Part shown: one piece after another, positions 7,567 through 16,611 of the stretch
Numbering within the stretch: position 1 is the first letter of the stretch
Layout of the letters: each line of letters opens with the position of its first letter
Assembly (NCBI GenBank): GCA_035525495.1
Contig: DATLED010000022.1
Span: 44,620 to 108,619 of the forward strand
Direction of reading: 5' to 3'
Origin: DATLED01 sp035525495
GTDB taxonomy: Bacteria; Actinomycetota; Acidimicrobiia; Acidimicrobiales; CADCTF01
Length of the DNA: 64,000 nucleotides
The notes under the pieces: model-generated
What the model was told of the DNA's origin: nothing
What the model saw: the letters and a program-made list of their open reading frames with translations, nothing else
The model's database searches: none
Made by a program: the position numbers and the translations under genes

Positions 7567-10104
7567 TCAAGGGGCGGCGATGGCGGCGAGCACGTCGAGC
7601 TTCGACGCCCGTCGGGCGGGAAGGACGGCGGCGAGCACACCGCACAGGGCCGCCAGCACTGCGATCACGACGAGCTGGCCGCCAGGCACGACGACCGCGC
7701 CCAGTCCCTCGTCGGCCACGGCGAGCATGAGCGCCGAACCGAAGGTCACGCCGACCACGACGCCGAGGGCCGTGCCGAACTGGGCGATCAGCACCGATTC
7801 CCACCGCACCGACGACCGAAGTTGGGCCCGGGTCATGCCCACCGCCCGCAGCAGCCCGAGCTCCCGGGTCCGCTCGAAGATCGACAGCGCCAGCGTGTTG
7901 GCGATCCCGAGCACGGCGATGAGCACCGCCAACCCGAGGAGGGCGTAGATCAGCCCGAGGAGCTGGTTGATCCGGGCGGATTGCGCCTCCTTGAACTCGC
8001 CGAGGTCCTGCACCTTCGCCGTCGGGTACGGCGCCGCGACCCGCTCGACCGCCGCCTTGGCGTCCGACAGCGCCACGCCATCGCGCGCGAGCACGTACAC
8101 CGTGGAGTCGAACTGGTCGGCGACGTTCGCCTCCCATGCCGAAGTGCCGAACATCGCCTGACCGAAGTGGCCCTTCGAGTAGATCGCGGCCACCGTGAAC
8201 TTTTGATCCCCGGTCTCGGCGAACCGGACGGGCACGACGTCGCCGAGGGCGACCTTCCCGTCACGGAACGAGTCCTGCACGGCGATGTGGGTCGCGTCCA
8301 GTGCGCCGAGGTCGCCCGCCACGACGCCGAAGTCGAACACCCTCGGGATGGCGATGGGGTCGATGGCCTTGCCCTGATCGGCCTTGCCGTCGATCTCGAC
8401 CGCCGCCGTTCGCACGGCACCCACCGAGCCGACCTCGGGCAGTGCAGCCACCGACGCGGCCAGGGACGGCGAGAACCCCCCGAGTTCCGACAAGCCCGAG
8501 TCGGGGATGACGAGATCGGCGCCGAAGTCCTGGTCGACCATCTTGTCGAGTTGGGACTTCGCCGACGTCGCCATCACCGCGATGAACGTCACGAGCCCGA
8601 CACCGATCATCAGCGCCGACGCCGTCGCCGACGTCCGCTTCGGGTTCCTCGAGGCGTTGTTCCGGGCCAACGTCCCAGGCATGGCCCGCATCGACGGCAG
8701 CGGTGCCCCGAGGGCCCGCGTCGCCGGTTTGGCGAGGATTCGCCCGAGCACGGCCACCCCGAGGAACGTGAGGGGTACGCCCATCCCGACCACCTTGACG
8801 CCGCCTGACCCGACGAGGCCGAGCGCGATCAGCCCGCCGCCGAGGGCCGTCAGCACCACACCCGACACCAGCCGCGTCCGCGAGCTCTGGGACGCCTCGA
8901 CGGCGACCATCCGCATCGCCTCGACCGGTGGCACCCTCGACGCCCGCCGGGCCGGGAACACCGCGGACGTGACGCTCACGCCGACGCCGACGATGAAGCA
9001 CGTCACGACCGTGCGCATCGACAGCACGACGCCACCCGCCGGGAGGTCGAACCCGAACCCGGCCAGGAGGGCTTTCAGCAACTGCGCCATCCCGATGCCC
9101 CCGACGACGCCGAGCACCGACGCCACCACTCCGACGACGGACGCCTCCAACAGGATCGATCCGAGCACCTGTCGCCGGCTGGCTCCGATCGCCCGCAGGA
9201 GGGCCGTCTCCCGGGTCCGCTGGGCGACGATGATCGAGAAGGTGTTGGAGATGATGAACGAGCCGACGATGAGCGCGATGGCGGCGAAGGTCACGATGAA
9301 GGTGGTGAAGAACCCGAGGCCCTGCTTGATGTCGTTCTGGTTCTCGTTCGTCAGCTGCCGACCTGTGAGGACCTCGCCGCGATCACCCAGGGCGTCGGCG
9401 ATGCGGTCCCGCACTGCGGTCTGCGAGACGCCATTTTCGGCGACGACGGAGACCCCGTTGAACGTTCCCGGTGCGGTGATCACCCGCTCCGCCGTCGCGA
9501 GGGTGAAGCCGACGAACGACGCGCCCCCTGGGCTGTCCAGCTCGCCGAACTTGGTGATGCCGACGACCTTGACGGGCTCCGCGCCGGTCTTGACGAGCAC
9601 CGTCGTCGTGGCGCCGACGGCCAGCTTCCCTCGCTCCGCGCTCAGCTTGTCGATGACGACCTCGTCGTCGGCGCGCGGGGCCCGTCCCTCGACGATGTCG
9701 AACGGGTTGAGTTGTGCGTCGTCGCTCCAGTTGCCGCCGAAGGTCGGCGCGCCCTGGTTCGGGTTGCCGACGGCGTTGCCATCGGTCCCGACGATCTGCG
9801 CATAGCCCTGGACGTTCGGCTCGGCGACGGCCACGCCGTCCACCCCGGCGACGGTCGCCAGCACCGACTCGTCGAGGCGCGTGCGGGAGTCGTCGCCCAT
9901 CTCGCTCTCGATGGGCGCCTCGCCCCGCACGTAGGCATCGGTGCCGGCGTAGATGTCGGCGAACATCGTGTCGAACGTCTTCCCGATGGTGTCGGTGAGG
10001 ACGAGGCTGCCGGCCATGAACGCGACGCCGAGGAGCACAGCGAAGCTCGTCGTCAGCACGCGCCGCTTGCGGGCGCGCAGCCCGGCGAGGGTCGTCTCGA
10101 GCAC
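7567..10104 (-). CDS. FtsX/MacB-like ABC transporter permease
   Basis: 845 residues from the GTG at 10104, with GGGGAG 8 nt upstream and 5 bp after the ATPase stop. The protein has the duplicated FtsX layout: an N-terminal helix with a large extracytoplasmic MacB-like domain, three helices near residues 270-410, a connecting helix pair, a second periplasmic domain and three C-terminal helices. The repeated motif FERTRELGLLRAVGMTRAQL / AQRTRETALLRAIGASRRQV before each helix bundle is diagnostic. With the ATPase it probably forms a mechanotransmission exporter of lipid or peptide substrates. A longer frame into the ATPase gene is a shadow. Confidence 0.9.
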   Translation of the reverse strand: MLETTLAGLRARKRRVLTTSFAVLLGVAFMAGSLVLTDTIGKTFDTMFADIYAGTDAYVRGEAPIESEMGDDSRTRLDESVLATVAGVDGVAVAEPNVQGYAQIVGTDGNAVGNPNQGAPTFGGNWSDDAQLNPFDIVEGRAPRADDEVVIDKLSAERGKLAVGATTTVLVKTGAEPVKVVGITKFGELDSPGGASFVGFTLATAERVITAPGTFNGVSVVAENGVSQTAVRDRIADALGDRGEVLTGRQLTNENQNDIKQGLGFFTTFIVTFAAIALIVGSFIISNTFSIIVAQRTRETALLRAIGASRRQVLGSILLEASVVGVVASVLGVVGGIGMAQLLKALLAGFGFDLPAGGVVLSMRTVVTCFIVGVGVSVTSAVFPARRASRVPPVEAMRMVAVEASQSSRTRLVSGVVLTALGGGLIALGLVGSGGVKVVGMGVPLTFLGVAVLGRILAKPATRALGAPLPSMRAMPGTLARNNASRNPKRTSATASALMIGVGLVTFIAVMATSAKSQLDKMVDQDFGADLVIPDSGLSELGGFSPSLAASVAALPEVGSVGAVRTAAVEIDGKADQGKAIDPIAIPRVFDFGVVAGDLGALDATHIAVQDSFRDGKVALGDVVPVRFAETGDQKFTVAAIYSKGHFGQAMFGTSAWEANVADQFDSTVYVLARDGVALSDAKAAVERVAAPYPTAKVQDLGEFKEAQSARINQLLGLIYALLGLAVLIAVLGIANTLALSIFERTRELGLLRAVGMTRAQLRSSVRWESVLIAQFGTALGVVVGVTFGSALMLAVADEGLGAVVVPGGQLVVIAVLAALCGVLAAVLPARRASKLDVLAAIAAP

Positions 10105-10109
10105 GGGTC

Positions 10110-10877
10110 CTACTCCCCGACCTGCTTGAGGCGATCGAGGACCTTGTCTGCCGTGGGATCGTCCATGGTGTCGACGATGCGTCCGTCGTTGAGGAACACG
10201 ACCCGGTTGGCATGGGAGGCGGCGACGGGATCGTGAGTGACCATCACGATCGTCTGGCCGAGCTCCTGGACGGCTCGCCGCATGAACGCCAGGATCTCTG
10301 CGCCGGCGCGCGAGTCGAGGTTGCCGGTCGGCTCGTCGGCGAACACGATCGACGGCTGCGACGCCAGTGCCCGCGCGACGGCCACCCGCTGCTGCTGTCC
10401 ACCAGAGAGCTCGCTCGGCCGGTGGTGCAATCGGTCGGCGAGCCCGACGGTCTCGACGATCTGGTCGAACCACCGCCGGTCGATCGGCCGCTTCCCCAAG
10501 GTCGAGGGAAGCACGATGTTCTCCTCGGCCGTCAACGTCGGCACGAGGTTGTAGGCCTGGAAGATGAACCCCACCTCCTCTCGCCGCAGCACCGTCAGCG
10601 CCTTGTCCTGGAGCTTGCTCAGGTCGGTGTCGCCGATGAAGACGGCGCCGGAGGTGGGGTTGTCGAGACCGGCGACGCAGTGCATCAGCGTCGACTTCCC
10701 CGAGCCCGACGGACCCATGATGGCGGTGAAGCGGCCGGCGTCGAAGTCGATGCTGACGTCGTCGAGGGCGGTCACCGCGGTGTCGCCCTTGCCGTAGACC
10801 TTCGAGGCATGCACCGCCCGTGCAGCGGCGGCCGACGTTTGCCTCAAAGGGTCGAGTTGGTGCGTCGCGATGCTCAT
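10110..10877 (-). CDS. ABC transporter ATP-binding protein (LolD/MacB type)
   Basis: 255 residues. Walker A GPSGSGKST (55-63), the Q-loop near Gln107, signature LSGGQ (157-161), Walker B IVFADEP (177-183) and the H-loop VTHD are all intact. The D-loop motif NLDS is typical of the LolD/MacB group. It is the first gene of a two-gene operon with the FtsX permease downstream (stop to start gap 5 bp) and powers that transporter from the cytoplasmic face of the membrane. Confidence 0.93.
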   Translation of the reverse strand: MSIATHQLDPLRQTSAAAARAVHASKVYGKGDTAVTALDDVSIDFDAGRFTAIMGPSGSGKSTLMHCVAGLDNPTSGAVFIGDTDLSKLQDKALTVLRREEVGFIFQAYNLVPTLTAEENIVLPSTLGKRPIDRRWFDQIVETVGLADRLHHRPSELSGGQQQRVAVARALASQPSIVFADEPTGNLDSRAGAEILAFMRRAVQELGQTIVMVTHDPVAASHANRVVFLNDGRIVDTMDDPTADKVLDRLKQVGE

Positions 10878-10933
10878 GGCGATGAACGTACGTGGACGGT
10901 GCGTCGACGTCGTCCGCCTGGGCGATGAACGAC

Positions 10934-10950
10934 CGTCCTCCTGGAGGACG
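10934..10950. promoter_or_regulatory. compact 8-bp-arm inverted repeat between valS and the ABC operon
   Basis: CGTCCTCC and GGAGGACG are separated by one T. It lies 57 bp upstream of the ATPase start and 32 bp past the valS stop, so it could be a repressor site for the ABC operon or part of a termination hairpin with a small loop. No T-run follows. Confidence 0.35.
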
Positions 10951-10981
10951 ACGCCCCCTCATCCCCCTTGCCCGGCGCGGG

Positions 10982-13525
10982 CTACGAAGGTTCGAGCTCG
11001 ACCTGGACGGCGAGCTCGTCGCCCTCGGTGAACGTGAGCTCCGAGACGTTGCCCGCGTCCCGCAGGTCCGACTCCGCCAGTCGCGCGGTGATGATGCGCT
11101 CGCCCTTGTCGACGACGGTGGCGCGGGTGATGACGGTCTTCATCGACCGCTTCGCCTCGGTCTTCGCCTTGCGGAGCTCGCCGAGGATCGCGGAGGCCAC
11201 CTCGAGGAGGTCCGGGTCACCGCCGGCCGGGAGCTCGCCGGCGGTCGGCCACGTCGAGCGATGGATCGACCCGCGCTGCCACCACGACCACACCTCTTCC
11301 GTCGCGTACGGCAGGTAGGGGGCGAACAACCGGAGGATCGCGGAGAGCGCCGTCTGGAGCGTCGCGAGCGCCGAGGCGTCACCCGCGTACGCGCGGCTCT
11401 TCACGAGCTCGAGGTAGTCGTCGCAGAAGGCCCAGAAGAACGCCTCGATGCGCTCGAGGGCCCGCGTGTACTCGTATTCCTCGAAGGCGGACGTCGCCTC
11501 GGCGACCACGTCGGACAGGCGCGCCAGCAGCGCGAGGTCGAGCGGTGCCGTCGACTCCGCGCCTTCCGGAGCCTCACCGAGACCGAGCACGAAGCGGGAT
11601 GCGTTCAGGACCTTGATGGCGAGGCGGCGCCCGATCTTGAACTGGTTCTTGTCGAGGGGGATGTCGGTGCCTGGGCGTCCGCCGGCCGCCCAGTAGCGGA
11701 CGGCGTCGGCCCCGTGGGCCGCGATGAGCGCGTCGGGGTCCTCGGGCGAGTTGCCCTGCGACTTCGACAGCTTCTTGCGATCGGGGTCGTACACGAATCC
11801 GGAGATGGCGACGTTCGACCACGGCCGGACGTCGTGCTCGAAGTGGCTGCGGAGCACCGTGTAGAACAGCCAGGTGCGGATGATGTCGTGGGCTTGCGGC
11901 CGGAGGTCGTAGGGGAAGACCTTGGCGAACAGCTCCGGGTCGTCGCCCCAACCGCCGACGATCTGTGGGCTGAGCGACGACGTGGCCCACGTGTCCATGA
12001 CGTTCGGGTCGCCGGTGAACCCGCCCGGCTGGTCGCGCTGGTCGTCGGTGTAGCCGGTGGGAACGTGGATCGACGGATCGACGGGGAGCTGTTCGGCGGT
12101 CGGCTGGAGTGGAGCGTCCCAATCGACCGCGCCGTCCGTACCGACCGGGTACCACAGCGGGATCGGGACGCCGAAGGGGAGCTGGCGGGTGATGTTCCAA
12201 TCCCCGGTGAGGCCGTTGATCCAGTTCTCGTAGCGGACCCGCATGTACTCCGGGTGCCACGTGATCTCGCGACCACGCTCGATCAGCGCGGCGCGGAGGT
12301 CGGGCTCGCGTCCGCCGCTGCGGATGAACCACTGGCGGTTCGTGATGATCTCGAGCGGGCGCGAGCCGTTCTCCCAGAACTTCACCGGGTGCTCGATCGG
12401 CTTCGGATCGCCCACGAGCTCGCCGCTCTCTCGGAGCAGCTCGACGATGCGCTTCTGCGCCTGCTTCGTCGAACGTCCGACGAGCTCGTCGTAGAAGGCC
12501 TGCGCCGCGGTCGGGTCTTCGGTCTCCCAGCCGTCGGCGCCCCACTCGACTTCGAGGAGCGTGCCGTCGGAGGCGACGACGTTGCGAACGGGGAGGTCGA
12601 GCTCTCGCCACCACGTCACGTCGGTGATGTCGCCGAACGTGCAGATCATGGCGATGCCCGATCCCTTCTCGGGATCGGCGAGATGGTGCGGGCGGATCGG
12701 GACGCGCGCACCGAAGAGGGGTGTCGTGACCTCGGTGCCGAACAGCGGCTTGTAGCGCTCGTCGCTCGGGTGGGCGACGAGGGCGACGCACGCCGGCACG
12801 AGCTCGGGACGCGTCGTCTCGATGTGGATGTCCCCCTGGCCGTCCGGACGATGGAAGGCGAGGCGGTGGTAGGCGCCCGGCATCGGACGGTCCTCGAGCT
12901 CGGCTTGCGCGACGGCCGTCTGGAACTCGACGTCCCACACCGTCGGCGCCTCGGCCGTGTAGGCGAGGTTGCGGTCGAGCAGCTTCAGGAAGGCGGCCTG
13001 ACTGACCTTCTGCGCTCGCCCGCCGATCGTGGCATAGCTCTGCGACCAGTCGACGCTGAGCCCGACGCTCGTCCAGAGGTCGTAGTACTTCTTCTCGAGC
13101 TCGCTCGTGAGCTGCTCGCACAGCGCGATGAAGTTCGGGCGGCTGATCGGGAGCTTCTGCTTGGCCTTCGGGCCGGGTGGCTCGATGCCGCCGTCGTAGG
13201 GGAGCGTCGGATCGACGGTGACGCCGTAGTTCACGCTGACTCGGCGGACGACGTTGAGGCTGTTGTCGTCCCATCCCATCGGATAGAAGACCTCTTTGCC
13301 GCGCATCCGCCAGAAGCGGGCCGTGAGGTCGGTGTGGGTGTAGCTGCAGACGTGGCCGGCGTGGAGCGCGCCGCTGACCGTCGGTGGCGGCGTGTCGATG
13401 GAGTACACGTCGGCGCGTTCCTTGGAGCGGTCGAAACGGTAGGTGCCCGCTTCGCGCCAGCGCTCCTTCCACTTGTCCTCGAGCCCTTCGAGGCTGGGTT
13501 TCTCCGGGACTCGGTTCTCGGCCAT
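10982..13525 (-). CDS. valS: valyl-tRNA synthetase, archaeal-like form
   Basis: 847 residues from the ATG at 13525. Class Ia synthetase charging tRNA-Val: HAGH at 55-58 replaces HIGH, and KLSKS near 585-589 replaces KMSKS. The Rossmann core is interrupted by a CP1 editing domain (about 150-360), and a helical anticodon-binding domain follows. The segment MGWDDNSLNVVRR and the GHVCSYTHTD context resemble the archaeal/rickettsial ValS lineage rather than the standard bacterial one (recognition from memory, not alignment). The protein stops without the long coiled-coil tail of the bacterial form. It is divergent from cysS across 155 bp. Confidence 0.93.
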   Translation of the reverse strand: MAENRVPEKPSLEGLEDKWKERWREAGTYRFDRSKERADVYSIDTPPPTVSGALHAGHVCSYTHTDLTARFWRMRGKEVFYPMGWDDNSLNVVRRVSVNYGVTVDPTLPYDGGIEPPGPKAKQKLPISRPNFIALCEQLTSELEKKYYDLWTSVGLSVDWSQSYATIGGRAQKVSQAAFLKLLDRNLAYTAEAPTVWDVEFQTAVAQAELEDRPMPGAYHRLAFHRPDGQGDIHIETTRPELVPACVALVAHPSDERYKPLFGTEVTTPLFGARVPIRPHHLADPEKGSGIAMICTFGDITDVTWWRELDLPVRNVVASDGTLLEVEWGADGWETEDPTAAQAFYDELVGRSTKQAQKRIVELLRESGELVGDPKPIEHPVKFWENGSRPLEIITNRQWFIRSGGREPDLRAALIERGREITWHPEYMRVRYENWINGLTGDWNITRQLPFGVPIPLWYPVGTDGAVDWDAPLQPTAEQLPVDPSIHVPTGYTDDQRDQPGGFTGDPNVMDTWATSSLSPQIVGGWGDDPELFAKVFPYDLRPQAHDIIRTWLFYTVLRSHFEHDVRPWSNVAISGFVYDPDRKKLSKSQGNSPEDPDALIAAHGADAVRYWAAGGRPGTDIPLDKNQFKIGRRLAIKVLNASRFVLGLGEAPEGAESTAPLDLALLARLSDVVAEATSAFEEYEYTRALERIEAFFWAFCDDYLELVKSRAYAGDASALATLQTALSAILRLFAPYLPYATEEVWSWWQRGSIHRSTWPTAGELPAGGDPDLLEVASAILGELRKAKTEAKRSMKTVITRATVVDKGERIITARLAESDLRDAGNVSELTFTEGDELAVQVELEPS

Positions 13526-13680
13526 AGGTGGCGGCAAGGCTACAAGCGGCCAAGCCCGGGCCCTCTCTCCTTTGGTGGTTCCATCTGGCGGCCACAAGGG
13601 ACCGAGGAGCGGTCTGCAACGACCGAAACGGACCATCAAAGCGGGACGTCGCCCGTCGAAGGACCGGTAGGTTGGGCGAC
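13526..13680. promoter_or_regulatory. shared divergent upstream region of valS and cysS
   Basis: 155 bp separate the two synthetase starts, so both promoters must lie here. Clear -35/-10 pairs were not identified. A TGGAACC string on the valS strand resembles a T-box core, but the surrounding consensus and a specifier loop are missing, so no riboswitch is called. Confidence 0.4.
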
Positions 13681-15042
13681 GTGATTCGCGTCCACGACAC
13701 TGCATCGGGTCGCGTCGTCGACCTCGAGACCCGGGAGCCGGGGAAGGTGTCGATGTACGTCTGCGGGCCCACCGTCTACGACGTTCCCCACATTGGTCAC
13801 GGTCGGTTCGCGCTCGTCTTCGACGTGATCCGCCGGTACCTCGAGTGGCGCGGATTCGACGTCCGGTACGTCTCGAACATCACCGACATCGAGGACAAGA
13901 TCATCAACAAGTCGCTCGAGGAGGGCCGGTCCGCGGACGACGTCGTCACCGAGTACACCGACGCGTGGTTCGAGGCCATGGACCGCTTGGGCGTGCGCCG
14001 CCCCGACGTGGTGCCGACAGCCACCGGCTACGTGGGGCAGATGGTCGCCTACATCGCCGACCTGATCGACCGGGGCCGCGCCTACGAGGCGCCCGACGGC
14101 GTGTACTTCTCCGTCGCATCCCTCGAGGGCTACGGACTCCTGGCGAAGCAGTCGCTCGAGTCGATGCGCAGCGGGGCAGGGGACCGCGAGATCGTCGGCG
14201 AGGCGGGGAAGCGACACCCGTTCGACTTCGCCCTCTGGAAGAAGGCCAAGCCCGGGGAGCCGTCGTGGGACTCTCCGTGGGAGGCCGGGCGTCCCGGTTG
14301 GCACATCGAGTGCACGGTGATGGCCCTCGACCTGTTGGGCGACGGGTTCGACCTCCACGGCGGGGGCGACGACCTGACGTTCCCACACCACGAGAACGAG
14401 CGCGCTCAGGCCGTCGCCGGCGACCATCGCTTCGCCCGCTACTGGCTGCACAACGGGATGGTCATGGCCCATGGCGGCGAGAAGATGTCGAAGTCGCTCG
14501 GGAACTCCGTGTCGCTGACCGACCTGCTGACGTCCATCGACCCACGGGCCTACCGGTTGTTGGTGCTGCGCTCGAAGTACCGCACGCAGATGGAGGTCAC
14601 GCCCGAGACGATCGAGGACGCGACCGAGTCGCTGACCCGCTTCGACAACTTCGTGACGAAGGCCGCGCCGTACCCGGAGGCCGCGCCGGACGACACCTAC
14701 CTCGAGCGCTTCCGCACGGCGATGGACGATGACTTCGGCACGCCGACGGCGACGGCGCTGATGCAGGAGGCCCGCCGCGACGGGAACCTCGCCTTCGACG
14801 CGGGAGACGCGGCTCGGGGGGCCGTACTGGCCGCGACCCTCAAGGAGCTCGGCGGCGCATTGGGCCTCGAGTTCCGCGTCGCCAGCGACGACGTGGACGT
14901 CGCCTCCGCCGACAAGGCACGCCGTCGCGACCAGGCGCGGGCCGACCGGGACTGGGCGTCGGCTGACGCGCTGCGGGCCGAGCTCGAGGCCGACGGATGG
15001 ACCGTCCAGGACGGCCCGTCCGGCACCCGCCTCACCCGCTGA
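13681..15042 (+). CDS. cysS: cysteinyl-tRNA synthetase
   Basis: 453 residues from the GTG at 13681. Class I synthetase: zinc ligand Cys28 in CGPTVYD, HIGH at 37-40, the second zinc region HIECTVMALDLLG and HGGGDDLTFPHHENE, and KMSKS at 268-272. A C-terminal DALR-type anticodon domain follows, which separates it from the shorter MshC mycothiol ligase that shares the catalytic core. It forms a divergent pair with valS. The stop is followed by the probable promoter of the cold-shock gene. Confidence 0.95.
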   Translation: MIRVHDTASGRVVDLETREPGKVSMYVCGPTVYDVPHIGHGRFALVFDVIRRYLEWRGFDVRYVSNITDIEDKIINKSLEEGRSADDVVTEYTDAWFEAMDRLGVRRPDVVPTATGYVGQMVAYIADLIDRGRAYEAPDGVYFSVASLEGYGLLAKQSLESMRSGAGDREIVGEAGKRHPFDFALWKKAKPGEPSWDSPWEAGRPGWHIECTVMALDLLGDGFDLHGGGDDLTFPHHENERAQAVAGDHRFARYWLHNGMVMAHGGEKMSKSLGNSVSLTDLLTSIDPRAYRLLVLRSKYRTQMEVTPETIEDATESLTRFDNFVTKAAPYPEAAPDDTYLERFRTAMDDDFGTPTATALMQEARRDGNLAFDAGDAARGAVLAATLKELGGALGLEFRVASDDVDVASADKARRRDQARADRDWASADALRAELEADGWTVQDGPSGTRLTR

Positions 15043-15067
15043 CTTTCCGGCGTTCACCTGGTACCTT
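15039..15067 (+). promoter_or_regulatory. candidate promoter of the cold-shock gene
   Basis: CTGACT (15039-15044) and TACCTT (15062-15067) are separated by 17 bp. The -35 element overlaps the cysS stop codon. A start near 15074 would give a leader of about 33 nt carrying GGGTGGG before the ATG. Confidence 0.4.
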
Positions 15068-15106
15068 GCGCGGTGAAGCTGCACGTGAACAAGGGTGGGT
15101 GCCGAC

Positions 15107-15307
15107 ATGGCGACCGGAACGGTGAAGTGGTTCAACAACGAGAAGGGCTTCGGCTTCATCTCGCAGTCCGACGGGGCCGACGTGTTCGTGCACCACTCCG
15201 CCATCGACATGCAGGGCTATCGAAGCCTGGCCGAGGGGCAGGCCGTCGAGTTCGAGGTCCAGGAGAGCCCGAAGGGGCTCCAGGCCACGAACGTGCGACC
15301 CGTCTGA
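15107..15307 (+). CDS. CspA-family cold-shock protein
   Basis: 66 residues, one complete cold-shock domain. RNP1 (GFGFI, residues 14-18) and RNP2 (VFVHH, 26-30) are intact, with the usual MATGTVKWFN start. It binds single-stranded RNA or DNA as an RNA chaperone. The ATG at 15107 is preferred over the frame starting at 15095, as it gives the standard N-terminus and has GGGTGGG 9 nt upstream. The protein is monocistronic by position. Confidence 0.95.
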   Translation: MATGTVKWFNNEKGFGFISQSDGADVFVHHSAIDMQGYRSLAEGQAVEFEVQESPKGLQATNVRPV

Positions 15308-15378
15308 CACCACGCCCTCGGAGCGCCCGCCAGTCGACGATTTGCACGTCGACGGCGACGCCGCCGACGCTCTAGACC

Positions 15379-16611
15379 GTGCGACGTCGACGGGTGGGGC
15401 CGCGCCGCGAGCCGTTGCCGGAAGGGTTCGGCACGATCTGGTCGGCGGTCGCCCTCGACTTGGTCGGATTCGGGATCGTGCTGCCGATCCTCCCGCTCTA
15501 CGCCGAACGGTTCGACGCCGGCCCGGCGACCGTCGGACTCCTCGTGGCGTCGTTCTCGCTCGCACAGTTCGTGTTCTCGCCGATCTGGGGCCGGGTGTCG
15601 GATCGCATCGGTCGCAAGCCGGTGCTGGTCCTGTCGTTGTTCGGGACGGCCGTCGGTTCGCTGCTGACGGGTCTCGCCGGCTCGCTGTGGCTGCTGTTCG
15701 CCGCCCGGATCCTCGATGGGATCTCGGGCGCGTCGGTGTCCGTCGCCCAAGCGGCGGTCACCGACCTTGCGCCGCCGTCGCAGCGTCCTCGCCTGTTGGG
15801 CCTGCTGGGCGCGGCGTTCGGAATCGGCTTCGTCGCCGGCCCCGCCATCGGCGCGCTGGCGGCGTTGGGTGGCCCCCACGTCCCGTTCCTCGTCGCCGCC
15901 GCGTTGGCGTTCGTCAACGCCGTGATCGCCGCCGTCCGGCTGCCCGAGACGCGTTCCGTGTCGGGACTTGCCCCCACCAGGGTCAAATCCCGACACCGAA
16001 CGGAGGGGTTGCGGGCGCATCTGCTCGTGGCGTTCGTCAGCCTGTGCGCCTTCAGCGCGTTCGAGGCGACGTTCGCGCTGTTCGGCGAGCGGCGGCTGGG
16101 GCTGCGGATCGCGTCGACGGGCGTGGTGTTCACGGTCATCGGGGTGCTGATCGCCGTCGTGAACGGCGGACTGGTGGCGCCGACCGTCCGTCGGCTGGGC
16201 GAGCCCGGAACGCTGCGCCTCGGGCTCGCGCTCAACGCGTGCGGGCTTGCCGTCCTCCCGTTCGTACACTCGTGGTGGGCGATGGCCCCGGCGCTCCTGT
16301 TCCTGACGAGCGGGCAGGGGCTGGTGACGCCGACGCTCGCGGCCACCGTCGCCGGCCGGGTCGAAGACGACCGGCGGGGTGAAGCGTTGGGTGCGCAGCA
16401 GTCGGCGGGCGGCCTTGCCCGCGTCGTCGGACCGATCGCCGGCGGGTTCGCCTTCCAGCACCTCGGCGTGGGCGCGCCCTCCTTCGGCGGCGTCGCCCTC
16501 CTGGTCGCGGCGGTGATCGTCCTCAGTCGGGTGCCGGAAGGGCGACGCCCCGATCGGCCAGCCACGTCGCCGCCGTCTCGACCGGGAGCTCCCACACCGA
16601 CTGCGCGATGA
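15379..16611 (+). CDS. MFS drug-type efflux transporter
   Basis: 410 residues, GTG start, twelve predicted membrane helices. The motif GRVSDRIGRKPVL between helices 2 and 3 is the classic MFS motif A, and the layout fits the TetA/MdtG-like drug:proton antiporters. The substrate is unknown. The 3' end overlaps the convergent acetyltransferase pseudogene by about 89 bp, so at least one of the two ends may be altered. Confidence 0.88.
   Translation: MRRRRVGPRREPLPEGFGTIWSAVALDLVGFGIVLPILPLYAERFDAGPATVGLLVASFSLAQFVFSPIWGRVSDRIGRKPVLVLSLFGTAVGSLLTGLAGSLWLLFAARILDGISGASVSVAQAAVTDLAPPSQRPRLLGLLGAAFGIGFVAGPAIGALAALGGPHVPFLVAAALAFVNAVIAAVRLPETRSVSGLAPTRVKSRHRTEGLRAHLLVAFVSLCAFSAFEATFALFGERRLGLRIASTGVVFTVIGVLIAVVNGGLVAPTVRRLGEPGTLRLGLALNACGLAVLPFVHSWWAMAPALLFLTSGQGLVTPTLAATVAGRVEDDRRGEALGAQQSAGGLARVVGPIAGGFAFQHLGVGAPSFGGVALLVAAVIVLSRVPEGRRPDRPATSPPSRPGAPTPTAR

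Noticed and set aside
13560..13600. T-box-like TGGAACC string upstream of valS
   Set aside because: The flanking T-box consensus, an antiterminator fold and a Val specifier loop are missing, and TGGA would not pair with the A73 end expected for tRNA-Val.
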